Below, piece after piece: positions 1 through 6,556 of a DNA stretch of 10,777 bases; positions within the stretch are counted from its first letter, which is position 1, and each line of letters begins with the position of its first letter. Below the pieces are notes generated by a model. It had not been told where the DNA came from, searched no databases, and saw only the letters and a program-made list of their open reading frames with translations. The translations under genes and the position numbers were made by a program. The DNA comes from JBDTVS01 sp040007095 (lineage in GTDB: Bacteria > Acidobacteriota > Vicinamibacteria > Vicinamibacterales > CAVVIG01), in the NCBI GenBank assembly GCA_040007095.1, contig JBDTVS010000193.1, forward strand, positions 1 through 10,777, in the 5' to 3' direction.

Positions 1-211
1 ATGGGTTGGATGTGACCCCGCGAAGCCCGTCTTCAGCGATCAGCCGGCGGAACTCGCCGCTCGTAAACAGACTGCGCCGCAAATAGTCCAGCCAGACCGA
101 CTGCCCGAATTCCTGCAACGCCACGATCGGGTTCGGAGCGTTCCCTCGACCCACGGCCGCAACTCTGGCGCGAGGTTGCTGTGAGACGACATCGGTGATG
201 GTGTCTGACAC
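1..211 (-). CDS. tal: Transaldolase, N-terminal part (cut by window edge)
   Basis: Transaldolase moves a dihydroxyacetone unit between sugar phosphates in the non-oxidative pentose phosphate pathway (cytosol). The minus strand encodes NPIVALQEFGQSVWLDYLRR, then SLFTSGEFRRLIAEDGLRGV and TSNP up to the window edge. This is the hallmark N-terminus of the family (ALQ..GQSVWLDY, then the EDGLRGVTSNP strand and loop). The Schiff-base lysine lies beyond the window. I chose the GTG at 211 because a GGGAGG ribosome binding site sits six bases upstream. It gives about 24 residues before the conserved block, longer than usual, and an internal GTG at residue 25 is an alternative start. In some bacteria this enzyme is fused to glucose-6-phosphate isomerase, which cannot be judged here. 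Family assignment is firm; the start is moderately sure. Confidence 0.9.
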   Translation of the reverse strand, partial: MSDTITDVVSQQPRARVAAVGRGNAPNPIVALQEFGQSVWLDYLRRSLFTSGEFRRLIAEDGLRGVTSNP

Positions 212-638
212 GTCTGACCTCCCGAACGTAACTGCTCATCCGAACGACTCCTGTAGGACCGCAGCCTGCGACGATCACCTCTCTGACTCGACGACAACCG
301 CCCTACTGTCGGCTGTCGGTCTCCGCGCCCTGTGGTGGAGAGGTGCACGCCGCGAGCCAAGGCCGGCCGCGCGAAATCGGCGATCAGCTGGCTGGGCGGT
401 CGCCTCAGACGCGCCTGGAGATTCAGAATGAAACGACGGCTTTCAAAACGAAAGCGATCGCGAAACGAGAGTCAGCGGCCATCGCCTGCTGAAAATCAGG
501 CGCAGCGGCTGAGCGCTGCGACGCCAGTAGGTATGCCATTGTCCTGATTGCTCGCGTCGAACGGCTTTCCGGATCGGCGAGCGACCAGCCGGCGGGGAAC
601 GTTCGCTGGCTTTCCCAGAGGAGATGAGATGTTCGAGG
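212..638. other. Gap without a clear gene, holds repeat copy A
   Basis: No reading frame in this stretch gives a protein I recognise. The part nearest 212 should carry the transaldolase promoter on the minus strand, but I see no convincing -35/-10 pair. Copy A of the dispersed palindromic repeat lies at 420-461. A small inverted repeat, CGCCTG/CAGGCG with an eight-base loop, lies around 483-502 and has no T-run, so I do not call it a terminator. The minus-strand frame of the E1 beta remnant stays open down to 423 without resembling anything, which suits lost coding function. Confidence 0.5.
420..461 (+). repeat. Dispersed palindromic repeat, copy A
   Basis: One of three same-orientation copies sharing GATTCA, then TGAAA, then TTCAAA..GAA, then TCGC. 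The core here is the inverted repeat GCTTTC-AAAAC-GAAAGC (439-455). Counted by hand, it matches copy C in 34 of 43 aligned columns. It lies in non-coding DNA on the far side of the E1 beta remnant. It may be a regulator-binding site or a small mobile or decayed repeat. Confidence 0.6.
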
Positions 639-869
639 TGAAGAACGCAGCACCTGCTCGACGCCCGCCCTGAGATCCTGAACGGAAGGAAGCACGGCCA
701 ATTCGAGATTCGGTGCGGCCGGCACGAACGAGTCGCGCGCCGCCGCGCGAACGACCGGCGCGTCGAGAAACGCGAAGCAGCTCTGGGCGATCCGGGCCGC
801 GATTTCCGCGCCGAAACCCATCGTCATCATGTCTTCGTGCGCGACGACGACGCGACTGGTCTTGCGCAC
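639..869 (-). pseudogene. 2-oxoacid dehydrogenase E1 beta, C-terminal remnant
   Basis: Read on the minus strand this encodes VRKTSRVVVAHEDMMTMGFG, then AEIAARIAQSCFAFLDAPVV and, after a short gap, a PNLELAVLPSVQDLRAGVEQ segment. This is the C-terminal transketolase-like domain of the thiamine-dependent E1 beta subunit (family pattern VRKTGR..VHE...GFGAEIAA...FLDAPV...LE...LPSVEDI). Only about 77 of the roughly 330 family residues survive. Upstream, a short YTVVT-like piece (about 925-955) may be left from the preceding strand, but the catalytic and cofactor-binding part is absent and the frame has stops. The expected stop after the last helix is missing too, and the frame runs on with unrelated sequence to 423. 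I infer a decayed gene from the branched-chain or pyruvate dehydrogenase group. Homology is fairly sure. Confidence 0.75.
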
Positions 870-1244
870 TAAGTGGACGGTCGCCGAAGACGTCGGCAAT
901 CCACCGTATGGCAGTTGCGATGGCCAACAGGTGACGACCGTGTACCCATTGAAATCGAGATCAGCAGATGGTCCTCGATGGGCTGGCGCAGGAAGTACTG
1001 TCCTTCATCGACGACGATCCGGTGCGGTGTGCCCATGCCGTGCCGCATGACGTTGAGTGCCGGCGGCACGGAGCAGATGTACTCGCGCACTGATGCGTTC
1101 GATGGATGATGTGAATGTCCCCAGCGACGCGTGATGTCGCTATTCTCACTCATGCACGGCGCGCGCCAGCGGCGCGATCAGAGAGAACGGAGGAATACGA
1201 AGCCCACGGAGTCGGGTATGCAGCCTGGCTTCGTATCAGCGCTG

Positions 1245-1288
1245 GATTCACGATGAAATGTCGCTCTTTCAAACTGAAATGCTGTCGC
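1245..1288 (+). repeat. Dispersed palindromic repeat, copy B
   Basis: Same layout as copies A and C: GATTCA, TGAAA, then the core TTTC-AAACT-GAAA (1267-1279), ending in GTCGC. Similarity to copy C seems to go on downstream, with GTGAGGCAACTGCT near 1300 against GTCAGGCAAGCT near 8610. It lies about 320 bases before the start of the kinase fusion gene, so it may be an upstream control element, though that is far for a simple operator. Confidence 0.6.
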
Positions 1289-1456
1289 ACCCATCATTCG
1301 TGAGGCAACTGCTGGAATCCTGTCGGGCGCCGCTAAAGTGTCGTCCATCCCTCGAGATACGTGTTCGGAACTGTTCGTTCCGGATGCGTCTCCGAGTCCG
1401 CGTTCACCGCGGCCGTGCCTTGACGAGGCCCATGGCTCGCTCGTTGCTCCACGACA

Positions 1457-1473
1457 GGACAGATGGACTGTCC
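1457..1473. promoter_or_regulatory. Inverted repeat GGACAG-N5-CTGTCC, possible operator
   Basis: A perfect 6+6 base inverted repeat with the five-base spacer ATGGA, in the non-coding leader 138 bases before the kinase fusion start. It has no T-run, so it is not a typical terminator. A dimeric regulator site is possible, but no factor can be named. Confidence 0.3.
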
Positions 1474-1611
1474 CCGTCGCGCCGGCTGGAGATCGGTGCT
1501 TCCGAAGTTCCGCCGCATTGGGCTGCCGACCAGGGCTGTCGCGGAAGGACTCAACCATTGCCGGACATCGGGTGTCCCATCGATGAATGGCCCGAAAGGG
1601 AGCGCAGAATC

Positions 1612-3207
1612 ATGTCAGTACCGTGGACCGGGCCGGGTGACCAGTCTGACGTCGTCGCCTTCTTGGCTTCGCCGTCCACTCATGGCGGGGCGAATGTCGA
1701 GCGCATCGATACGCACAGCGCAATCGTGTTCCTCGCGGGACCACGGGTGTACAAGCTGAAGCGCGCGGTCCGATTCGACTATCTCGATTTCTCGACCTCC
1801 GAACGTCGTCACGTGATGTGCGATGCCGAGGTGCGTCTCAATCGACGTACCGCGCCTGGCTTGTATCGAGGCGTCCTGCCGGTCACCCGAAAAGGCGATG
1901 ACGGGCTCGCGCTCGACGGTTTAGGCGTACCCGTCGATTGGGTGGTCGAGATGAATCGCTTCCCGCAGGAGGCGCTCTTCGACCGCCGGGCCGCGGCCGG
2001 GAACCTGGAACTCGGCCTGATGCCGCCGCTCGCGGTGGCGATCGCCGACCTCCACGCGGCAGCCGAGCGCCGGCGTGATCATGGCGGCAAGGCCGGGATG
2101 GCGTGGGTCGTCGACGGTAACGCCGAAGGGTTTGCTGAATACGGAGCGGGCGTCCTCGACCCGACGGCATGTCGCCATCTGACAGAGAGCGCGCGTGCCG
2201 CACTCAACACGCGGGGAACGCTGCTGGACGAGCGTCGCGCAGCAGGATTCGTGCGGCAGTGCCACGGTGACCTGCACTTGCGCAACATCGTGCTGCTCGA
2301 CGGCCGGCCGACGCTCTTCGACGGCGTCGAGTTCAACGATCGCATCGCGTGCACCGACGTGCTGTACGACCTCGCGTTTCTGCTCATGGATCTCTGGCGC
2401 CGCCGCCTGCCGCGTCACGCCAACGCGGTGTGGAATGGCTACCTCGCGGAGAGCGGCGACCTCAGTGGAGTCTCGTTGCTCCCGCTGTTCCTCTCGTGTC
2501 GCGCGGCGGTCCGAGCCAAGACGAACGCGACGGCCGCACGAATTCAGCCCGACGCGAGGCGGCGTGACGAGCTGCGGGAGCTGGCCCGCGAATACCTGAC
2601 GATGGCGCAGGGCCTTCTGCGGCCCACTCGTCCTTCTCTCGTCGCCATCGGCGGGTTCTCCGGGTCGGGGAAATCGACGTTGGCCCTGGGGCTCGCGCCG
2701 TCGGTAGGCGCCGTACCCGGCGCCGTCGTCATTCGCAGCGACGCGATCCGCAAGCGGCTCTGCGGTGTGTCGCCGCTCCACCGTCTTGGCCCGGAAGGCT
2801 ACTCCCCGGAGATGTCGGAGCGCGTGTACGCTACGGCCGCCGATCGAGCGAGAGCCGCCCTCCAGAAAGGACACAGCGTCATCGTCGATGCCGTATTTGC
2901 GCGACCCGAGAACCGCGGGGCGATCGAGCGCATCGCCGCCGACATGTCGGTGCCGTTCGTTGGCATCTGGCTCGAGGCGCCCGAGACAATCCTCGTCGTG
3001 CGGGCCGAACAGCGTCTCCACGACCCATCCGACGCGAACGCTGACGTGATTCGCGGGCAACGCCGGCAACCGACTGGCGCGACGACCTGGCATCGCATCG
3101 ATGCCTCCACGTCACCCGCCGTCGTGCTGGAGCACGCCAGGGAGCAGTTGCAGGCGCAGGTGCGCGATGGTATCAACACGCAAGCGGTCCATGCCGGAAC
3201 GTCGTAA
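1612..3207 (+). CDS. APH-like kinase fused to P-loop kinase
   Basis: A 531-residue, probably cytosolic two-domain protein. Residues 1 to about 330 are aminoglycoside-phosphotransferase-like: VYKLKRAVRFDYLDF with likely ATP-binding lysines (K48 or K50), a Brenner-type catalytic loop HGDLHLRN (H218, D220) and a second metal-binding Asp in LFDGVEFND (D237). From about 343 on comes an AAA_33/gluconate-kinase-like P-loop domain with Walker A GFSGSGKST (348-356), VIRSD (D377) and a Walker B-like VIVDAVFARPENR (D426). This is the COG2187 plus COG0645 architecture, near its usual length. The substrate is unknown, and resistance to aminoglycosides should not be assumed. The frame is open further upstream, but ATG 1612 fits the family N-terminus and has AGGGAG nine bases before it. 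A USP gene follows after 18 bases, very likely in one operon, as in the DosR-regulated Rv2004c-Rv2005c pair. Confidence 0.88.
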   Translation: MSVPWTGPGDQSDVVAFLASPSTHGGANVERIDTHSAIVFLAGPRVYKLKRAVRFDYLDFSTSERRHVMCDAEVRLNRRTAPGLYRGVLPVTRKGDDGLALDGLGVPVDWVVEMNRFPQEALFDRRAAAGNLELGLMPPLAVAIADLHAAAERRRDHGGKAGMAWVVDGNAEGFAEYGAGVLDPTACRHLTESARAALNTRGTLLDERRAAGFVRQCHGDLHLRNIVLLDGRPTLFDGVEFNDRIACTDVLYDLAFLLMDLWRRRLPRHANAVWNGYLAESGDLSGVSLLPLFLSCRAAVRAKTNATAARIQPDARRRDELRELAREYLTMAQGLLRPTRPSLVAIGGFSGSGKSTLALGLAPSVGAVPGAVVIRSDAIRKRLCGVSPLHRLGPEGYSPEMSERVYATAADRARAALQKGHSVIVDAVFARPENRGAIERIAADMSVPFVGIWLEAPETILVVRAEQRLHDPSDANADVIRGQRRQPTGATTWHRIDASTSPAVVLEHAREQLQAQVRDGINTQAVHAGTS

Positions 3208-3225
3208 GCATCGAGGAGACGGAAG

Positions 3226-4104
3226 ATGAAGCGGCTCTATTTACGACACATCCTGTGCCCGATTGACTTCTCCGCGGTGTCCGCGGCGTCGTTGGCAACC
3301 GCGGGCGCCATGGCTCGCGCGCGCGATGCCGAGCTGAGAACCATGCACGTGGTCCCCGCGGAGGGGCCTGCGGCCCCCGAAGGTCAGGGCTCGCTCGAAC
3401 AGCAGGCGTTCATGTCGCGCCTGCGCACGGCGCTGTCTGAAGCCGCTCCCGGCTACGAGCGCACCGGCGCGGCCGTCAGGCAGGGAGATCCCGCGACCCA
3501 GATTCTCCGGGTCGCCCGCACGATGCCGGCGGATCTCATCGTGACAGGGGCGCCGGGCGCGGATCGGCCCGAACGTCCCATGGGTCCCGTGGCGTCGGTC
3601 GTGATCGCGCGGTCGCAGTGTCCGGTCCTGGCGGTGCCCGCGCTCGCCTTCGAGAGTCGTCCGAAAGAGACGGGACTCTTCAGCCGCATCGTGTGCGCGG
3701 TGGATCTCACGCCATCCTCGGCCGGCGTGATTCGTCAGGCGCTCTCGCTCGCGTGGGAGAGTCAGGGGCACCTCACCTGCGTCTGTGTCGCCGGCACAGG
3801 GACCTCGACAGCCCCGTCGGCCATGCGAGACGAACTGCTCGCCGCGATTCCCCCCGACGCGAGCGGTTGGTGTGAGACGGATGTGATCGTGACGAAAGGC
3901 ATGGCGAGCACGGAGATCGTCAGAATCGCCGGCGCCCTGAACGCCGACGTGGTCGTGATCGGCGCACCGCGTCGGTGGACTTCCACGACACACGCGGTCC
4001 TCAGCCGCCCGCTCTGCCCCGTGCTGGTCACGCACGACGCGAGGGCGCTGCCGTGGCCCGCTGCGCGGAAGCCGTCGGCCCGGGTCCCGACCCCCGTCTC
4101 CTGA
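3226..4104 (+). CDS. Tandem universal stress protein (two UspA domains)
   Basis: A 292-residue cytosolic protein with two UspA folds: domain 1 about 5-139 (HILCPIDFS, D14) and domain 2 about 153-285 (RIVCAVDLTPSS, D160). Proteins of this kind are induced by starvation, hypoxia or nitric oxide, and many bind ATP. The family's ATP motif is G-x2-G-x9-G(S/T). Domain 1 keeps only a variant (GAPG, then MGPVAS, so the GS is lost), and domain 2 has GAPRRWTSTTHAV with no glycine pattern. ATP binding is therefore doubtful in both. Length is close to the two-domain mycobacterial USPs such as Rv2005c. ATG 3226 has GAGGAG seven bases upstream and lies 18 bases after the kinase fusion, so the two are probably co-transcribed. 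Confidence 0.9.
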   Translation: MKRLYLRHILCPIDFSAVSAASLATAGAMARARDAELRTMHVVPAEGPAAPEGQGSLEQQAFMSRLRTALSEAAPGYERTGAAVRQGDPATQILRVARTMPADLIVTGAPGADRPERPMGPVASVVIARSQCPVLAVPALAFESRPKETGLFSRIVCAVDLTPSSAGVIRQALSLAWESQGHLTCVCVAGTGTSTAPSAMRDELLAAIPPDASGWCETDVIVTKGMASTEIVRIAGALNADVVVIGAPRRWTSTTHAVLSRPLCPVLVTHDARALPWPAARKPSARVPTPVS

Positions 4105-4468
4105 ACCGAAGCGGAACACTGTATTTGCGCGCGGAGTGGAACCAGCTCAGGAGGCGGAGCGGCGCGTTGGATCTCCGGATGATTCCCTCTGCGCTACCCT
4201 TGGAAAGGCGTGATGGTCAGTCAGCGTGGCGGCGAGGGCCGAAGATTCGAGTTGCCGCGACGACGCTGTCCGTCGACATCGCTCGAGGTTTGTCCAATAC
4301 TTGGCCGGCAGATCGTCAACTTGCCAACGGTGCCATCGGTGGCCCTCGGATACTATCGCTCGGGCGACAAGCCACGCTCGAGGTAAAAATCGGTCGGGGC
4401 CTGCCTCGCAATCCGTGGCTCGGCTGACTTGCGGCGGTGCACGACACCGGACATCGGGAGAAACAGAG
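4105..4468. other. 364-base gap before the NuoF-like gene
   Basis: No gene is recognised. A TACTAT hexamer (4351-4356) resembles a -10 box, but no matching -35 sits 16-18 bases before it. A very diverged relative of the dispersed repeat may lie at 4181-4222 (GATTCC, then CCTTGGAAAGG), too weak to call. The gap probably separates two transcription units. No clear terminator is seen after the tandem USP gene. Confidence 0.4.
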
Positions 4469-5800
4469 ATGGTTCAACAGCCGCAAGTGCTCCTGATCGA
4501 CGGCCCAGTCGAATCGCTCGACGCGTACGTCCGCCAGGAAGGTGGCCGGGCGCTGCAGCAGGCATTGGCGATGGCGCCGGGCGAGATCGTCGCTGAAATC
4601 ACGCGATCCTGTCTGCGCGGGCGTGGCGGCGCCGGGTTTCCGACCGGTGTCAAGTGGGCGAGCGTGGCGCACGATCCATGTCCGACGAAATACCTCGTCT
4701 GCAACGGCGCCGAAGGCGAACCCGGCACCTTCAAGGATCGTTTCCTCCTCCGCCGGAATCCCTATCAACTGCTCGAAGGAATGGCGATTGCCGCACACGC
4801 GATCGGCGCCCGCACGGCGTATCTGTGTGTGAAGAAGAGTTTCGAACCGGAGATCATGTCCGTTCGCCGCGCGTTGGACGAAATGACGGCCGCGAAATGT
4901 TTGGGATCGATCCCCATCGAACTGATCCTCGGTCCGGAAGACTATCTGTTCGGTGAAGAGAAAGCGTTGCTGGAAGTGATCGAGGGCGGTCCGGCCATGC
5001 CGCGCGAAGCGGATCTCCCTCCGTACGTGCAAGGTCTCTTTGTCACGGGGCCCACGGAGCTGAACCCCGCCGTCGTGAACAACGTCGAGACCCTGTCGAA
5101 CGTGCCGCACATTCTTCGTCGCGGCGCAACCTGGTTTCGATCGATCGGCACACTTGACACACCGGGCACGATGGTATTCACCATCTCGGGCGATGTGCAG
5201 ACGCCTGGTGTCTACGAACTGCCGATGGGCACACCGCTTCAGAAACTCGTACTCGACCATGGAGGCGGACCAAAGCCTGGCCGTACGCTCAAGGCGCTCT
5301 TCTCCGGTGTCTCGAGCGCGGTCGTGTTGCCTGCCGCGCTGGCCACGCCGCTGGACTTCGGGTCGATGCAAAAAATCGGATCGGGGCTCGGCTCCGGCGG
5401 CTTCATCGTCTACGACGATACGGCCTGCATGGTGCGCGTCGCTCATAAGCTTTCGGAATTCCTCTACGTGGAATCGTGCGGGCAGTGCACGCCGTGCAAG
5501 TTCGGCACGAATCAAGCGACGTACTATCTGCACAAGCTGATGCATGGACTCGGCGACCGATCCGATCTCGCGTACGCCCTCGAGGGGGCCGCCATGGCGC
5601 CGCACGCGAACCGTTGCTATCTGCCGGTCGAGCACTCCGTGCTGATTCCTTCGATCGCCCGCGCCTTCGAGGCCGAGTTCGAGCAACATTTCAATCGGGG
5701 GTGCCAGTCCTGCCGGGACATCATCGTCCCCAGGATGGTCGATTTCGATCCCGCGAAGGGTTCGTTTGCCTATTTCCGCGCCAGGCGGGCCGACAGCTGA
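4469..5800 (+). CDS. Orphan NuoF-like NADH dehydrogenase flavoprotein subunit
   Basis: A 443-residue protein with the full NuoF plan (E. coli NuoF is about 445). The FMN/NADH motif RGRGGAGFPTGVKW is at 50-63, followed by NGAEGEPGTFKDR, the GEEKALLEVIEG segment, NNVETLSNVP, an SLBB region (about 240-310) and the N3 4Fe-4S cysteines C337, C340, C343 and C383 (ESCGQCTPC, then a fourth 40 residues on). By family it oxidises NADH through FMN and passes electrons to iron-sulfur clusters. It lacks the N-terminal thioredoxin-like domain of HoxF-type proteins. An extra CxxC pair (C412, C415) lies in the C-terminal tail. No NuoE or NuoG lies nearby; the neighbours are a USP and a metal pump, so its partner is unknown. 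ATG 4469 has GGGAG eight bases upstream. It might serve a soluble diaphorase, formate dehydrogenase or hydrogenase rather than complex I. Confidence 0.88.
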   Translation: MVQQPQVLLIDGPVESLDAYVRQEGGRALQQALAMAPGEIVAEITRSCLRGRGGAGFPTGVKWASVAHDPCPTKYLVCNGAEGEPGTFKDRFLLRRNPYQLLEGMAIAAHAIGARTAYLCVKKSFEPEIMSVRRALDEMTAAKCLGSIPIELILGPEDYLFGEEKALLEVIEGGPAMPREADLPPYVQGLFVTGPTELNPAVVNNVETLSNVPHILRRGATWFRSIGTLDTPGTMVFTISGDVQTPGVYELPMGTPLQKLVLDHGGGPKPGRTLKALFSGVSSAVVLPAALATPLDFGSMQKIGSGLGSGGFIVYDDTACMVRVAHKLSEFLYVESCGQCTPCKFGTNQATYYLHKLMHGLGDRSDLAYALEGAAMAPHANRCYLPVEHSVLIPSIARAFEAEFEQHFNRGCQSCRDIIVPRMVDFDPAKGSFAYFRARRADS

Positions 5801-5865
5801 TCGTGAACGCGCCAGTCTGCACCGTCCGGTCGACAGCCGTTGCTCCGCGTCGTACACACGCACCA

Positions 5866-5895
5866 TTGGCAAACTTCGCCGGCGGCGCGTAATTA
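5866..5895 (+). promoter_or_regulatory. Weak candidate promoter before the small USP gene
   Basis: TTGGCA (5866-5871) and TAATTA (5890-5895) are 18 bases apart in the 114-base gap before the USP start at 5915. The -35 is good, the -10 is poor. The AT-rich GTAATTAC is itself a palindrome in otherwise GC-rich DNA. Read-through from the NuoF-like gene is equally possible. Confidence 0.25.
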
Positions 5896-5914
5896 CATCC
5901 AGGGGGCGAAGCGC

Positions 5915-6502
5915 ATGAAGGCAGCAAGGCGCGCAACGGATGCGCCACCTTCGAGTCGTCGGCGTCGTGCCGCAAAGACGAGTGGCCGCAGGCGCCAGAT
6001 GAGCGACCTCAGATTGATGGTCGTCGTCGATGGCACCGAATCCTCGCGTCGAGCGGTGCAGTACTCCGGCCGGATTCTCGCCCACCGTGCGGGGATCGAC
6101 TGCCATCTCGCGTATATCGCCTCGCGTCTGCCGCCCGAGTTGTTGGAATCCGGCGGTTCCGAGCTTCCCGAGCGCGAGGAGCAGGTCGAAGCCGACTTGC
6201 GGCGGGAACAGCGCCGCTGGATGGCGGTGACCGATCGAAAGGCGGACCGGGTGCTCCGCGCCGCCCGCGAAACGCTTCGACGGGCTGGCGTGGCTGCGGC
6301 TGACGTTCATACCTGCGTGTCGTCTCCGCTCGACGCGAGGAGGACCGTGGATGAAGTACTGCTCCTGGCTCGGGACCAGGGATGCCGGACCGTCGTCGTC
6401 GGCCATCGTGCGCATACGTGGTTTGGCGGGTTGGGCGGTGGACACCTCGCCGAACAACTCGTGCGGCTCGCAAAAGGGTTCGCCGTGTGGGTGATCGATT
6501 GA
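5915..6502 (+). CDS. Universal stress protein, single domain
   Basis: A 195-residue protein whose UspA fold starts at about residue 31 (DLRLMVVVDGTESSRRAV, D39 at the nucleotide-site position). It ends with TVVVGHRAHTWF, GGLGGGHLAEQL and FAVWVID, a loose form of the ATP-loop and last strand. The middle (about 72-125) is a charged, probably helical segment rich in Arg and Glu. I chose ATG 5915 for its AGGGGG eight bases upstream; it adds a very basic 28-residue leader (SSRRRRAA, GRRRQ). ATG 5999 would start right at the domain but has no ribosome binding site. It sits between the NuoF-like gene (114-base gap) and the metal pump (54-base gap), perhaps in one operon. Part of it (6150-6184) recurs at 10470-10504. 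Confidence 0.8.
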   Translation: MKAARRATDAPPSSRRRRAAKTSGRRRQMSDLRLMVVVDGTESSRRAVQYSGRILAHRAGIDCHLAYIASRLPPELLESGGSELPEREEQVEADLRREQRRWMAVTDRKADRVLRAARETLRRAGVAAADVHTCVSSPLDARRTVDEVLLLARDQGCRTVVVGHRAHTWFGGLGGGHLAEQLVRLAKGFAVWVID

Positions 6503-6556
6503 TCGAGACCCGATCGCCCGCGCGCGGGCACCGCCTCCCGCGAAGATGTCCCGTGA

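Larger units (their letters stand above)
870..1611. other. Long gap upstream of the kinase fusion
   Basis: No plausible product is recognised in this stretch. On the minus strand a frame is open from 1153 to 869 (starts MSENSDITRRWGHS). It has no ribosome binding site and resembles nothing I know, so I leave it uncalled. The reading frame of the downstream kinase is open back to 1258, but those residues do not resemble the family. The stretch holds repeat copy B (1245-1288) and a 6+6 base inverted repeat at 1457-1473. It is the likely control region of the kinase-USP operon, but I could not find a convincing promoter. Confidence 0.5.

Noticed and set aside
869..1153. Minus-strand frame starting MSENSDITRRWGHS
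   Set aside because: No ribosome binding site and no family recognised; it could be debris of the E1 beta locus or chance, so not called as a gene.
1258..1611. Upstream extension of the kinase fusion frame
   Set aside because: The added residues do not look like the family, while ATG 1612 has a good ribosome binding site and fits the usual N-terminus.
4181..4222. Possible fourth copy of the dispersed repeat
   Set aside because: Only GATTC and a CCTT/AAGG core agree; similarity is too low by eye.
4316..6457. Very long open frame on the minus strand across the NuoF-like and USP genes
   Set aside because: It lies opposite two clearly recognised genes, its protein has no family pattern, and long antisense frames are common in GC-rich DNA.
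6516..6529. 14-base palindrome GCCCGCGCGCGGGC before the metal ATPase
   Set aside because: Pure GC alternation in GC-rich DNA, no T-run and no loop; not good evidence of a terminator or an operator.
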